Shown in pieces: positions 36,343 to 43,632 of a stretch of 64,000 nt of DNA. Both the position numbers and the translations under genes were made by a program. The DNA comes from a virus. Under the pieces are notes generated by a model that saw only the letters and a list, made by a program, of their open reading frames with translations, searched no databases and was not told the origin of the DNA. The stretch is from the IMG/VR virus record IMGVR_UViG_3300010430_000018, positions 1-64,000 of that record; one strand, 5' to 3'. Numbering within the stretch: position 1 is the first letter of the stretch; every line of letters begins with the position of its first letter.

Positions 36343-36815
36343 TGAGCACAAAACCTAAAAAGAAATTTAGTGAAACTAAAGTAGGAAAATTCTTAACAGA
36401 TAAAGTACCTTCTATAGTGGGTTTAGTTGGTAATGCACTACCAGATGCTGGTGTATTAGGTTTGGTTAAAGGTTTAATACAAAAAGAACCAGACATTGTA
36501 TTACCTCCAGAGGATAAAGAAAAAGCATTAAAACTATTAGAACAAGACATGGTTGAAATGCAAGAGGTAAGTAAGAGATGGCAAGCAGACATGAAGTCAG
36601 ATTCATATTTATCAAAAAATACAAGACCATTAACTCTGATATTTTTGACTGTTTCATTAGTTATCTTTATCTTGTTAGATGGTTTTGACATAGACTTTAG
36701 TATTGATGGAGGCTGGGTAGATTTACTTAAGTCACTTTTAATAACTGTCTATGTAGCTTATTTTGGTTCTAGAGGAGCTGAAAAATTTAAAACAATTAGT
36801 AATAACAACAAATAA
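36342..36815 (+). CDS. Holin-like membrane protein
   Basis: 157 aa. The N-terminal half is soluble and helical. After VSKRWQADMKSDSYLSKNTR come two transmembrane helices (PLTLIFLTVSLVIFILLDG and WVDLLKSLLITVYVAYFGSR) and the ending GSRGAEKFKTI. This pattern (DmkSDSxLSKNtRP...YFGSRGaEK) matches the three-TM/GTA-type holin family (PF11351-like). Holins time lysis by opening the inner membrane. No matching endolysin is adjacent; the NlpC/P60-like domain at about 2865-3160 is the nearest candidate hydrolase in the window. Confidence 0.7.
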   Translation: MSTKPKKKFSETKVGKFLTDKVPSIVGLVGNALPDAGVLGLVKGLIQKEPDIVLPPEDKEKALKLLEQDMVEMQEVSKRWQADMKSDSYLSKNTRPLTLIFLTVSLVIFILLDGFDIDFSIDGGWVDLLKSLLITVYVAYFGSRGAEKFKTISNNNK

Positions 36816-36827
36816 AAATTAGAAAAC

Positions 36828-37103
36828 ATGGGAACAAAAAAAGGAATGAAACGCAAAACAGCTAGGAGAGCTTATATGCCAAAAGCTGAGATGGGTGGCG
36901 GTGGATTCACTTATGGTGCAGGAGACGGTGATATATCTCCAAGAGAAGCAAACATGAACCAGATGGCTGCAGGTGGTGGTCTTAAAGGCTTTAAAAGCGG
37001 TGGTAGTGTTATGGATGGAATGGAAAAACCTAGTTATAAAAAAGGTGGCACTAAGAAAGGTATGAAAAGAAAAACTGCACGTAGAGCTTACATGAAAAAA
37101 TAA
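36828..37103 (+). CDS. Basic protein with duplicated terminal motif, 91 aa
   Basis: The 16-residue motif GTKKGMKRKTARRAYM occurs at residues 2-17 and again at 74-89, with codon differences between copies. The centre is G/M-rich with AEMGGGG, AAGGGLKGFKSGG and YKKGG. The ends are histone-like and could bind DNA; the GG motifs recall those in the large virion proteins. It precedes another basic protein by 5 bases. A role in packaging or as a cleaved scaffold or internal virion peptide is possible; no family assigned. Confidence 0.6.
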   Translation: MGTKKGMKRKTARRAYMPKAEMGGGGFTYGAGDGDISPREANMNQMAAGGGLKGFKSGGSVMDGMEKPSYKKGGTKKGMKRKTARRAYMKK

Positions 37104-37108
37104 AAGTT

Positions 37109-37384
37109 ATGCCAGCAAAAAAAATTAAACCTGCTAAAAAAATAGGAACTATGCCTAAAAGTGTAGTATCTTATAAAAAAGGAGGGTCTAAAAAATCTGG
37201 TAAAAACTGGATCAAAGGTGCAATTAAAAAGCCGGGTGCTTTAAAAGCTACTGCAAAAAGAGCAGGTGCTATGAAAGCTGATGGAACTATTAAAAAATCT
37301 TGGCTCAGAGAAAAAGCAAAAGGTAGTGGTAAGACTGCACAGCGTGCTAGACTTGCTTTAACATTAGGTAAAATGAAAAAATAA
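37109..37384 (+). CDS. Basic phage protein, DUF5872-like, 91 aa
   Basis: Lysine-rich start (MPAKKIKPAKKIGTM), a YKKGGSKKSG motif, then a conserved-looking core: WIKGAIKKPGALKATAKRAG, then DGTIKKSWLREKAKGSGKTA, then RARLALTLGKM. I recognise this core from phage and large-virus small basic proteins (DUF5872-type; name given from memory). Probably virion-associated and DNA-binding. Its stop overlaps the start of the CDGSH peptide (TAATG). Confidence 0.6.
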   Translation: MPAKKIKPAKKIGTMPKSVVSYKKGGSKKSGKNWIKGAIKKPGALKATAKRAGAMKADGTIKKSWLREKAKGSGKTAQRARLALTLGKMKK

Positions 37385-37470
37385 TGAATAATAAAGGAGT
37401 ACAATGTATATGTGGATGCACACAAAATCCTGATGGGTTATGTGATGGTTCACATTTATTAAATAAATAA
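37384..37470 (+). CDS. 28-aa CDGSH-type iron-sulfur peptide
   Basis: ATG overlaps the previous stop. The peptide MNNKGVQCICGCTQNPDGLC then DGSHLLNK carries the CDGSH signature: CxC, a Thr where S/T is expected, NP, and CDGSH, which in known proteins ligates a [2Fe-2S] cluster through three Cys and one His. There is one residue more between the CxC and the CDGSH than in the usual motif, plus an extra Cys. It is only the motif, with almost nothing around it. The 5-base gap to the next gene supports translation. Cluster binding is inferred from the motif. Confidence 0.65.
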   Translation: MNNKGVQCICGCTQNPDGLCDGSHLLNK

Positions 37471-37474
37471 AACT

Positions 37475-37720
37475 ATGGGAGCATCAAAGAAAAAAATATC
37501 TTTTCCTATGAAGGATCAAAGATATGTTAGAGAAACAACTAATAGTTATTATAATCCAACTTCTGTAACTCAAGCTATTCAACAAAAAAAGAATAGAAAG
37601 GCAGTAGAAGCAAAGATTAAAATGGCTAAAAAAACAAATTTAAATCCACCACAAAAGTCTACTAGAGCTAAAGAACCTGTTCAGTCAGCTGCTTTTAAGA
37701 ATGGATATAGAAATAGTTAA
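37475..37720 (+). CDS. Small basic protein of unknown function, 81 aa
   Basis: Sequence MGASKKKISFPMKDQRYVRE and on; K, N and Q rich, probably partly disordered, with no membrane segment or known motif. Located 4 bases after the CDGSH peptide and 5 before the decoration-like protein, within the late small-protein operon. Likely virion-associated by context. Confidence 0.55.
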   Translation: MGASKKKISFPMKDQRYVRETTNSYYNPTSVTQAIQQKKNRKAVEAKIKMAKKTNLNPPQKSTRAKEPVQSAAFKNGYRNS

Positions 37721-37725
37721 AAATT

Positions 37726-38070
37726 ATGGCACAATTAACAGCCCAACAGATATCACAATCTGGTTTAGAACCAACGTATGTCACACCCGCAGTGGGTGGT
37801 GATCAATTGGCTAATACAGGAAAAGAATTTTTTCATGTACAAAATAATGGTGCAGTTGCAATGACTGCAACTTTAGTACCTTATGTTACTACCTATGAAG
37901 ATCCTTCATTAGGTAAATTAGTTAAAGAAAATGCGGTTTTAAATTTAGCAGCAGGTGAAGAAGGTTTTTTGGGGCCGTTTGAAATTGCTGCCTTCAGTAG
38001 TACTGACGGTAATATAACAATAACATGCTCAGCTCAAACAAGTATATTGGTTGCAGCTTTGTATTTATAA
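37726..38070 (+). CDS. Capsid decoration or head-fibre-like small beta protein
   Basis: 114 aa. Begins AQLTAQQISQSGLEPTYVTP, then VGGDQLANTGKEFFHVQNNG, AAGEEGFLGPFEIAAF, and ends TCSAQTSILVAALYL. This order (Gly-Leu-x-Pro-Thr-Tyr, F-x-HV-x-N-x-G, GPF, VAAL end) is that of a common small phage structural protein often placed near capsid genes, which I take as a decoration protein. All-beta by appearance. Structural role fairly likely; exact place in the virion unknown. Confidence 0.6.
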   Translation: MAQLTAQQISQSGLEPTYVTPAVGGDQLANTGKEFFHVQNNGAVAMTATLVPYVTTYEDPSLGKLVKENAVLNLAAGEEGFLGPFEIAAFSSTDGNITITCSAQTSILVAALYL

Positions 38071-38081
38071 ATAATTGAATC

Positions 38082-41000
38082 ATGAGTGTATATACACAAG
38101 AAGTCTTAGGGCTATTAAAAAGAAATAAAAAGAAGACCACACTTGATAAAATCAAGGATCATTTTGAGTTTGGTAAGCTATACCGAAATAGCTCCTTAAA
38201 TACAGGGGCCGTTTATAATCCAACTATGGAACCATTTGTTATTAAATGGGGAGACTTCAAATGTGCTACAGAAGAAGGTATGGTAAGACAAGATCCTACC
38301 GGCACTGAAGAACGTTACATTACTATGTGGACAGACCCTGTCTTTCAAGGTGAATGTAGCACTGCAACTATTACTAAAACAATTATATCACAAAATGCAG
38401 CAGCAAATGAAATTAATATTGCTGGTGATTTAGATGTAGATAATAACCTAAATGTTGATGGTAATGCAGTAGTTGATCTACAGTTAACAGCTGGTTCAGC
38501 AAATATATTAGACCTTACAGATAACCGTATAGTTATAGTAGGGCCCAATGGTGAACTTGAAGATGATGCAAATTTTACTTTTGATGGTACAGAATTTAAT
38601 ATTGGTCAAGGCAACTTTACTGTTCAGGTAGGTACAGGTAATACTCAAATTATTGGTACTTTAGATGTTGATAGTCAAGCAACACTTGCTAGCGCTAACG
38701 TTGAAGATCTTACTGATAATAGAATTGTAATAGTAGGTGTTAATGGTGAGTTAGAAGATGATGCTAACTTTACAATGGATGGTACAACTTTTACAGCAAA
38801 TGTAGATGTAGTACATGGTACTGATGTAGCAGGAGTTCCAGCTACGACAACAGCTATAAACTCTAATCTTAAGTTAGAAGGTCCAGTATATGATTCACAA
38901 GGAAACATTGCACAATTATCTCAGGTATTAGTAGGGCTTGCTGATGGTAGAGTAATATGGTCAAATGATGATGTTGTTGAAGCATTGACATATGGATCAT
39001 TATGGCAAGGTAATTCAAATAATTTAAAACAAGAATTAGCAATTGGTACAGTTAATCAGATTCTTATATCTGACGGAACTACATTTTCATGGCAAGATGA
39101 CCCATATGTAGATGGTAGTGGTACACTATATAGATTACCTTTATGGACTCCTGACGGAGATTCATTAGGAGACTCTCTTTTAATACAAGATGGAGATGTA
39201 AGTACTCCAGCTACCCAAGTGCAAAATGATGGTATACTAAAGAATGTTGGTATAGTTAAATTAGACAGTGTTGCACAAGATGATACACTTACTCAAGTAC
39301 TTGTTAGAGATCCAGGCAGTGCAAATGAAGTAAAATTTAGAGACGCAGCATCAATCAAACCACAAGTTGGCTTTGATACATTAGACATGTTACCTGATGG
39401 GTGGGCATCTACTGATGGTAACTATAATGCATATGTAAAGCTTGATGACACAACAACTGCAGTCAAAAATATTAAAGATATGGATTGGCTTGTTGATGGA
39501 GATAGAGTTGTAGTAATTGCAGAGAATACTAAAACCGGTACATTATTAGCTGATAACGTTATTCAGTTCCCATCATGGCAGTATCCAGGTCCAGGTAGAG
39601 CAGTCTCTAATTTTAGTTCATGGAATCAAGCAAGTATAGGTGTTGGGTGGACGGGTGCTGTTAATAATGGATATCAGACCTCATCTATTTTATTTGGTGA
39701 AAAAATTAAATTTAAAGCAGAGATGTATGCTGTACCAGGTTCTCTAAATAATCAACTAAACTGGGATGCATGTTGCAAGATATATTCTAATAATACATGT
39801 CCTACAGGTTCAAATGGTTCAACCACTATTAATGAAGATACATCATTTAGCGGATCATTTAATGGTATTGATGATGGTTATGGTGGATATGGATTAACAT
39901 ATTCAATTGTAGCCGCTCCTTCAAATGGTACGGCAACCCTTACTGACCCTAGCACAGGAGCTTTTACATATACACCCAATGCTAATTACTTTGGTACAGA
40001 TGTTATTAAATGGGAAGTTACAGATGGGTATTGTACTAGTAATCAATATACTTTTACAATTACAATTAATGCTGTAGACGATGCTCCAGTATGGACATCT
40101 ACTGATCCTGTAACTGCAAATACATATCCAACCCTAACAGGTGGTGATACATGGACTTATAATTGGACAGTAGCTGATGCAGACACTCCATGTGCAAGTT
40201 TAACTTTCCCATCTCAAACTATACCAAGCTGGTTAACGTTTACTAATAATGGAGACTGTACCGGAACACTCTCTGGAACTTTTCCTAATACTGGTGGTAC
40301 ATTTTCAGTTCAACTAAATGTTAGTGATGGAACAAGTACTGCTTCACAGTCTTTTGAAATTGGAGGGTTAGCAGTAGATAATGATACATACTTTGTGAAT
40401 TGGTTTGATGGTTCTGGATCAATGGATGATACAGGTAGAATTCTTTCACAACTTTCTAGTACAGCTACTGTGATAGCTAAATCTAATGGAAGTGGTACTG
40501 GAACACCTAACTTAACACTTGAAGCTGGTGTTGCAAATGATGTAGGCATGTATGTAGATGATCCATCAGGAGATGCATTTAATGGTTATGAACTTCTTGT
40601 AGTTGGTATGACTGTTTCTGGTACTGGTATACCTGCAGGAACAACAATAACAAACGTATCAGCAGGTTCACCTTCGGTAACCTTAAGTAATAATCATACA
40701 ACTGGTGCTAATGCTGTAATTACTTTTGCTAGAACAGCCGCACAAAAAACTACTGACTATAATGATGTAAGTACATTTAGAAACTTACTTCAAGATTTTT
40801 ATGCTACAGGAGGAACTGAAAGCAGTGGCAATACAGATTCAGCTACAAATGGTGCTGACAGATATGATACTCACGTAAAATTTGGATGGGATCAATATCC
40901 TACTGAAGGTAATGGAGAAAGACAAATACAATATCTGGCCAACTTAGGTAACCCAATTAACACAGCTGCAGGACAGCTTTTTGAAAGTGCTTCTACAGTT

Positions 41001-41456
41001 GTAATAATGGCATGGGGTGATGAATCAGATAACTGGTATTACTCAAATACTGGAACTGGAACTTTATTTACTGATCCTACTTCAAGTTTTGGTTTAAGAG
41101 TTGCTAATGATGTAGCAGAAGTACAACAATTTATAACAACGTCAGAAACTAATGCTGGTAGTAATCAAATTTATAGAGGTATTTGGTTTAGTGTTGCTAA
41201 TAATACCCCTTATAGACAGATTGGTGAAGGATTACAAAATGGTATAAGTCCTAACTCACAATTTACAGGCACTTGGACTGATGCTGATTTATTAACAGCT
41301 CAATCATCCGGTTCTCCTACAAGAATACAATATGCAGGACAGACAGGAGACACAAACTATCCAACCGGTATTACTGCAAATAATACTACAGCAGGGTATT
41401 ATAGAGGCGTAGTACTTGCCAAATTACAAGATAGTGGATTTACAACTTTAACCTAA
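38082..41456 (+). CDS. Tail fibre or adhesin with Ig-like and VWA-like domains
   Basis: 1124 aa. The N-terminal region (to about 110) is probably the virion anchor. Residues about 143 and 208 begin two copies of DLTDNRIVIVGxNGELEDD, a tail-fibre repeat. Residues about 575-665 form a cadherin-like or VCBS-type domain (GAFTYTPNANYFGTDVIKWE), about 670-760 a second Ig-like domain, and from about 768 a von Willebrand A-like part with the metal-site motif DGSGS and later VVIMAWGDES. The VWA part appears interrupted by a T/S/G-rich insert (about 785-870). VWA and Ig-like domains bind proteins or glycans, so receptor binding is likely. Last gene of the rightward block, facing the leftward block across a hairpin. 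Confidence 0.7.
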   Translation: MSVYTQEVLGLLKRNKKKTTLDKIKDHFEFGKLYRNSSLNTGAVYNPTMEPFVIKWGDFKCATEEGMVRQDPTGTEERYITMWTDPVFQGECSTATITKTIISQNAAANEINIAGDLDVDNNLNVDGNAVVDLQLTAGSANILDLTDNRIVIVGPNGELEDDANFTFDGTEFNIGQGNFTVQVGTGNTQIIGTLDVDSQATLASANVEDLTDNRIVIVGVNGELEDDANFTMDGTTFTANVDVVHGTDVAGVPATTTAINSNLKLEGPVYDSQGNIAQLSQVLVGLADGRVIWSNDDVVEALTYGSLWQGNSNNLKQELAIGTVNQILISDGTTFSWQDDPYVDGSGTLYRLPLWTPDGDSLGDSLLIQDGDVSTPATQVQNDGILKNVGIVKLDSVAQDDTLTQVLVRDPGSANEVKFRDAASIKPQVGFDTLDMLPDGWASTDGNYNAYVKLDDTTTAVKNIKDMDWLVDGDRVVVIAENTKTGTLLADNVIQFPSWQYPGPGRAVSNFSSWNQASIGVGWTGAVNNGYQTSSILFGEKIKFKAEMYAVPGSLNNQLNWDACCKIYSNNTCPTGSNGSTTINEDTSFSGSFNGIDDGYGGYGLTYSIVAAPSNGTATLTDPSTGAFTYTPNANYFGTDVIKWEVTDGYCTSNQYTFTITINAVDDAPVWTSTDPVTANTYPTLTGGDTWTYNWTVADADTPCASLTFPSQTIPSWLTFTNNGDCTGTLSGTFPNTGGTFSVQLNVSDGTSTASQSFEIGGLAVDNDTYFVNWFDGSGSMDDTGRILSQLSSTATVIAKSNGSGTGTPNLTLEAGVANDVGMYVDDPSGDAFNGYELLVVGMTVSGTGIPAGTTITNVSAGSPSVTLSNNHTTGANAVITFARTAAQKTTDYNDVSTFRNLLQDFYATGGTESSGNTDSATNGADRYDTHVKFGWDQYPTEGNGERQIQYLANLGNPINTAAGQLFESASTVVIMAWGDESDNWYYSNTGTGTLFTDPTSSFGLRVANDVAEVQQFITTSETNAGSNQIYRGIWFSVANNTPYRQIGEGLQNGISPNSQFTGTWTDADLLTAQSSGSPTRIQYAGQTGDTNYPTGITANNTTAGYYRGVVLAKLQDSGFTTLT

Positions 41457-41462
41457 AAATAA

Positions 41463-41483
41463 AGGGCACTGTAATGGTGCCCT
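41463..41483 (-). terminator. Hairpin between convergent gene blocks
   Basis: AGGGCAC-TGTAATG-GTGCCCT, a perfect 7-bp stem. On the minus strand it is followed by TTATTTTTA, so it should end leftward transcription after the 46-aa gene. On the plus strand it directly follows the tail-fibre stop but lacks a T-run. Confidence 0.65.
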
Positions 41484-41622
41484 ATAACTTAGCAAATAAA
41501 GAAATAAATTCATAGACTTGATAGCTCATTAAACGTTCATTTGTTTTATCATCATACCAAGTATTATTTTTTTTTGTAACGGAATTACCTGTTACGTGAC
41601 TTCTATATATTTTATTTCTCAT
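41482..41622 (-). CDS. 46-aa protein at the end of the leftward block
   Basis: Reads MRNKIYRSHVTGNSVTKKNN, then TWYDDKTNERLMSYQVYEFI. The start overlaps the end of the preceding gene by 11 bases, and the stop lies in the first stem arm of the terminator, both signs of a compact real gene. No motif recognised. Confidence 0.5.
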   Translation of the reverse strand: MRNKIYRSHVTGNSVTKKNNTWYDDKTNERLMSYQVYEFISLFAKL

Positions 41623-41896
41623 TTTCTAGTTCTTTTTCTAAGCATGCGAGTGCACGCCATGCTACTTTAGCCGTATGACGAATTCCGTCATCATCTATAG
41701 TGCCAGCATCAATTAAATGTCTAGCGAGTGCATCATAATCATCTTTTGATTTATTACGATCCCAATGTAATGGTTTATCAGGATGATGCTGTTTGTTTCC
41801 TTGTAAAGAAACTCTTGCTATTTCCATAATTGCTTTAGGAAAATACTTTATAACACCAGTAAAGACCGGTCTTTCTTTTCTATCTTTTGCGTTCAT
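41612..41896 (-). CDS. dATP/dGTP diphosphohydrolase N-domain protein (DUF5664-like)
   Basis: 94 aa from the ATG at 41896 (an upstream TTG would add 18 poor residues). The sequence RPVFTGVIKYFPKAIMEIAR, QHHPDKPLHWDRNKSKDDYD, ARHLIDAGTIDDDGIRHTAK and VAWRALACLEKELE matches the phage family named after the N-terminal domain of dATP/dGTP diphosphohydrolases (PF18909-like). The conserved His, Asp and Glu residues are present. Here it stands alone, as in many phages. Likely role: control of purine dNTP pools during replication, by analogy only. Confidence 0.65.
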   Translation of the reverse strand: MNAKDRKERPVFTGVIKYFPKAIMEIARVSLQGNKQHHPDKPLHWDRNKSKDDYDALARHLIDAGTIDDDGIRHTAKVAWRALACLEKELENEK

Positions 41897-41984
41897 TATT
41901 AATTCTTTTTTAAAGGGAGAAATTAAAGGAGAAGGGGAATAAGAATGCAAAAACTTATCCCCCTGTTGGTTTACATCTCCCGGA

Positions 41985-42062
41985 CTAAAACTTGTCCATG
42001 TTGTTATTATGAGTTATGTAAAAACAAAATATAATTCCAAAAATGATAAGGAACCAAATCAT
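41985..42062 (-). CDS. 25-aa single-pass membrane micro-protein
   Basis: ATG at 42062 lies 2 bases beyond the stop of the upstream DUF932 gene. The peptide MIWFLIIFGIIFCFYITHNN then NMDKF is one hydrophobic helix with a polar tail. Evidence is the coupling and the consistent membrane character; too short to be sure. No function can be assigned. Confidence 0.4.
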   Translation of the reverse strand: MIWFLIIFGIIFCFYITHNNNMDKF

Positions 42063-42064
42063 AG

Positions 42065-42964
42065 TTACCTTCCCATAAATATATCTTGAACTAGTCTTTT
42101 TTCTGTTACATCCTCATCTATTTCTATAGCCCAGTCTGTATCAGTATTATCAATATCTAATTCACTATTATCATTATTTAGTTCATATGCTTTTAAATTA
42201 TTAGGATTCAATACCCTATTATTTAAACATTCAGCTGTCATAAAATCATGAAAGTTCTGTTGGTCATTTAACCAATCCCGTGGGTGAGCTTTCTTTAATG
42301 AGTGTGTAACATGATTATAAAAGGCCCAAGCGCTTGCATTAATTTCTGTTTCACCATAATCAAATGATGGTTTATCCATCTCTTTTTTAAGACATGTCAT
42401 TTGCTGTGTATCAAGCATATCCTCCTCAATAAAAAGTCTTCCTGCAAGTTCTGACTGTTGCTGACAATTTAATTTTATTGACTTAAACATATCTTTGTCT
42501 GTTATTAACCTCTTGTAATACTTCTCACCATTTTTAATTTGGCTAGCAATTTGGTTTCTAACGTCCATATCTGCTGATCCAGTATGTTTTCTTTTAAAAT
42601 TATACATATCTCCAGCTACCATCCCATTAGAACAAACTTTTACATAAGCTCCAATAGAACATTGAAATCTTGTACTTTTATCATATGAATTAGTCCAAGT
42701 AAACATCATACCTAATTCTGATTCACTATTTACAGCGTCATCAGTTGAGTTAGGTATTATATAATATATGCCACGGGCAACGTTAGCATTCATATTACAT
42801 GTATATAATTGTTCTGTAACAGTAAATCCACTATTCTCAAGTAGATTTAAAGTGTTGTCTATCACTGTTTTATGTGATATTACTGTATAGCTCTTACCAT
42901 GATTAGGTAAGGGCGCATTTTCTAGATAAGATCTAGTTGTATCAATTGGTTTTTTATATCCCAT
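42065..42964 (-). CDS. DUF932-like phage protein
   Basis: 299 aa. The order SYTVISHKTVID, MMFTWTNSYDKSTRF, GAYVKVCSNGMVAGDMYNFK, KHTG is typical of DUF932 (plasmid and phage proteins of unknown function). The C-terminal 40 residues are acidic. It has its own host-type promoter in the short gap upstream, one of few seen in the block, suggesting expression separate from the polymerase operon. Mechanism unknown. Confidence 0.65.
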   Translation of the reverse strand: MGYKKPIDTTRSYLENAPLPNHGKSYTVISHKTVIDNTLNLLENSGFTVTEQLYTCNMNANVARGIYYIIPNSTDDAVNSESELGMMFTWTNSYDKSTRFQCSIGAYVKVCSNGMVAGDMYNFKRKHTGSADMDVRNQIASQIKNGEKYYKRLITDKDMFKSIKLNCQQQSELAGRLFIEEDMLDTQQMTCLKKEMDKPSFDYGETEINASAWAFYNHVTHSLKKAHPRDWLNDQQNFHDFMTAECLNNRVLNPNNLKAYELNNDNSELDIDNTDTDWAIEIDEDVTEKRLVQDIFMGR

Positions 42965-42984
42965 AGTTTTAAACTTTTAAAGTG

Positions 42985-43015
42985 TAAATATAGTTAATTA
43001 ATCTGACTCAACAAA
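42985..43015 (-). promoter_or_regulatory. Bacteroidota-type promoter for the DUF932-like gene
   Basis: Minus strand: TTTG (43012-43015), a 19-base spacer, then TATATTTA (42985-42992), close to the TTTG/TAnnTTTG consensus. The -7 box ends 20 bases before the ATG, nearly the geometry of the promoter at 58463-58494. Confidence 0.45.
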
Positions 43016-43351
43016 TTAATATCCTTTTTCTTTTAGAAATTTTTTGACACAGTCTGGACAAGGTTTGACATTTTTCTTTACCCATATTAGATAGTTCAAG
43101 GGTATATTCTTAGGTTTTTTACCCTTGTACTTGCCAAAACTTAATGTAGGCCTTCTATCAGGCTTTATCATTCTTGTATTTCCATCTTGATTCCAAGACA
43201 TTCTAAATGTAAATTGTTTATTATTGTGTGTGACTGTAGTTTTATCTTTTATAGATTTATTAACTTTAGTAATTGGTATTTTAAAGTATTCTGAGGCCAG
43301 TTTTTTAGATTCAAACTGTTGTCTACTCTTCCATTCTATTATAGATATCAT
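43016..43351 (-). CDS. NUMOD-like HTH plus DUF3820 protein
   Basis: About 111 aa from ATG 43351; ATGs at 43390 or 43381 would lengthen the overlap with the SET gene. The N-terminal half (QFESKKLASEYFKIPITKVN, then KQFTFRMSW) resembles a NUMOD1-type DNA-binding helix-turn-helix. The C-terminal half LSFGKYKGKKPKNIPLNYLI then WVKKNV is the DUF3820 signature, a short domain often found with phage nucleases. It ends with CPDCVKKFLKEKGY. Suggests a DNA-binding accessory protein of the polymerase operon; function unproven. Confidence 0.55.
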   Translation of the reverse strand: MISIIEWKSRQQFESKKLASEYFKIPITKVNKSIKDKTTVTHNNKQFTFRMSWNQDGNTRMIKPDRRPTLSFGKYKGKKPKNIPLNYLIWVKKNVKPCPDCVKKFLKEKGY

Positions 43352-43631
43352 ATAATTGGTATTTAGTAAAGAGTTCATCTCCTTTTTCAATAAATTTTAA
43401 TGTAGTAAGACGTATAACATTTCCTACAACTATTAACTGTACATTAGGTTTATTATTATGATTTATAAATCCACCTAATGGAGTTCTAATATAATTATTC
43501 TCAAAATTTTCATCATAGACATGTGTTATCCCAAGCTCAATACCTTTAACAATATCTTGTTTAGCAAACAACCCCAAGCCATGAATAGGAGAGTCTTTTA
43601 TAGTTAGACTCTCCGGTAATGGTTTATACAT
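43323..43631 (-). CDS. Small SET-domain protein
   Basis: 102 aa. The sequence is nearly all SET fold: SPIHGLGLFAKQDIVKGIEL, GGFINHNNKPNVQLI (the NHxxxPN cofactor motif, residues 57-63) and IEKGDELFTKYQLYD with the usual catalytic Tyr (91). Known SET proteins methylate lysines using S-adenosylmethionine. The protein lacks the usual pre-SET and post-SET cysteines and is about the minimal size. The target is unknown; phage or host DNA-binding proteins are possible. Starts 1 base after the polymerase stop, so it is co-translated with it. Confidence 0.7.
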   Translation of the reverse strand: MYKPLPESLTIKDSPIHGLGLFAKQDIVKGIELGITHVYDENFENNYIRTPLGGFINHNNKPNVQLIVVGNVIRLTTLKFIEKGDELFTKYQLYDIYNRMEE

Positions 43632-43632
43632 A

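Noticed and set aside
36308-36691. 127-codon leftward frame
   Set aside because: Antisense to the holin gene, whose membrane segments and family pattern are convincing.
41571-41600. GTAAC...GTTAC near a T9 run as a terminator
   Set aside because: The stem is only 5 bp with a long loop and it lies inside the 46-aa gene; the hairpin at 41463 is the better terminator.
41897-41950. N-terminal extension of the diphosphohydrolase-like protein from TTG at 41950
   Set aside because: The added 18 residues do not fit the family, whose members begin near RKERPVF; the ATG at 41896 is preferred.
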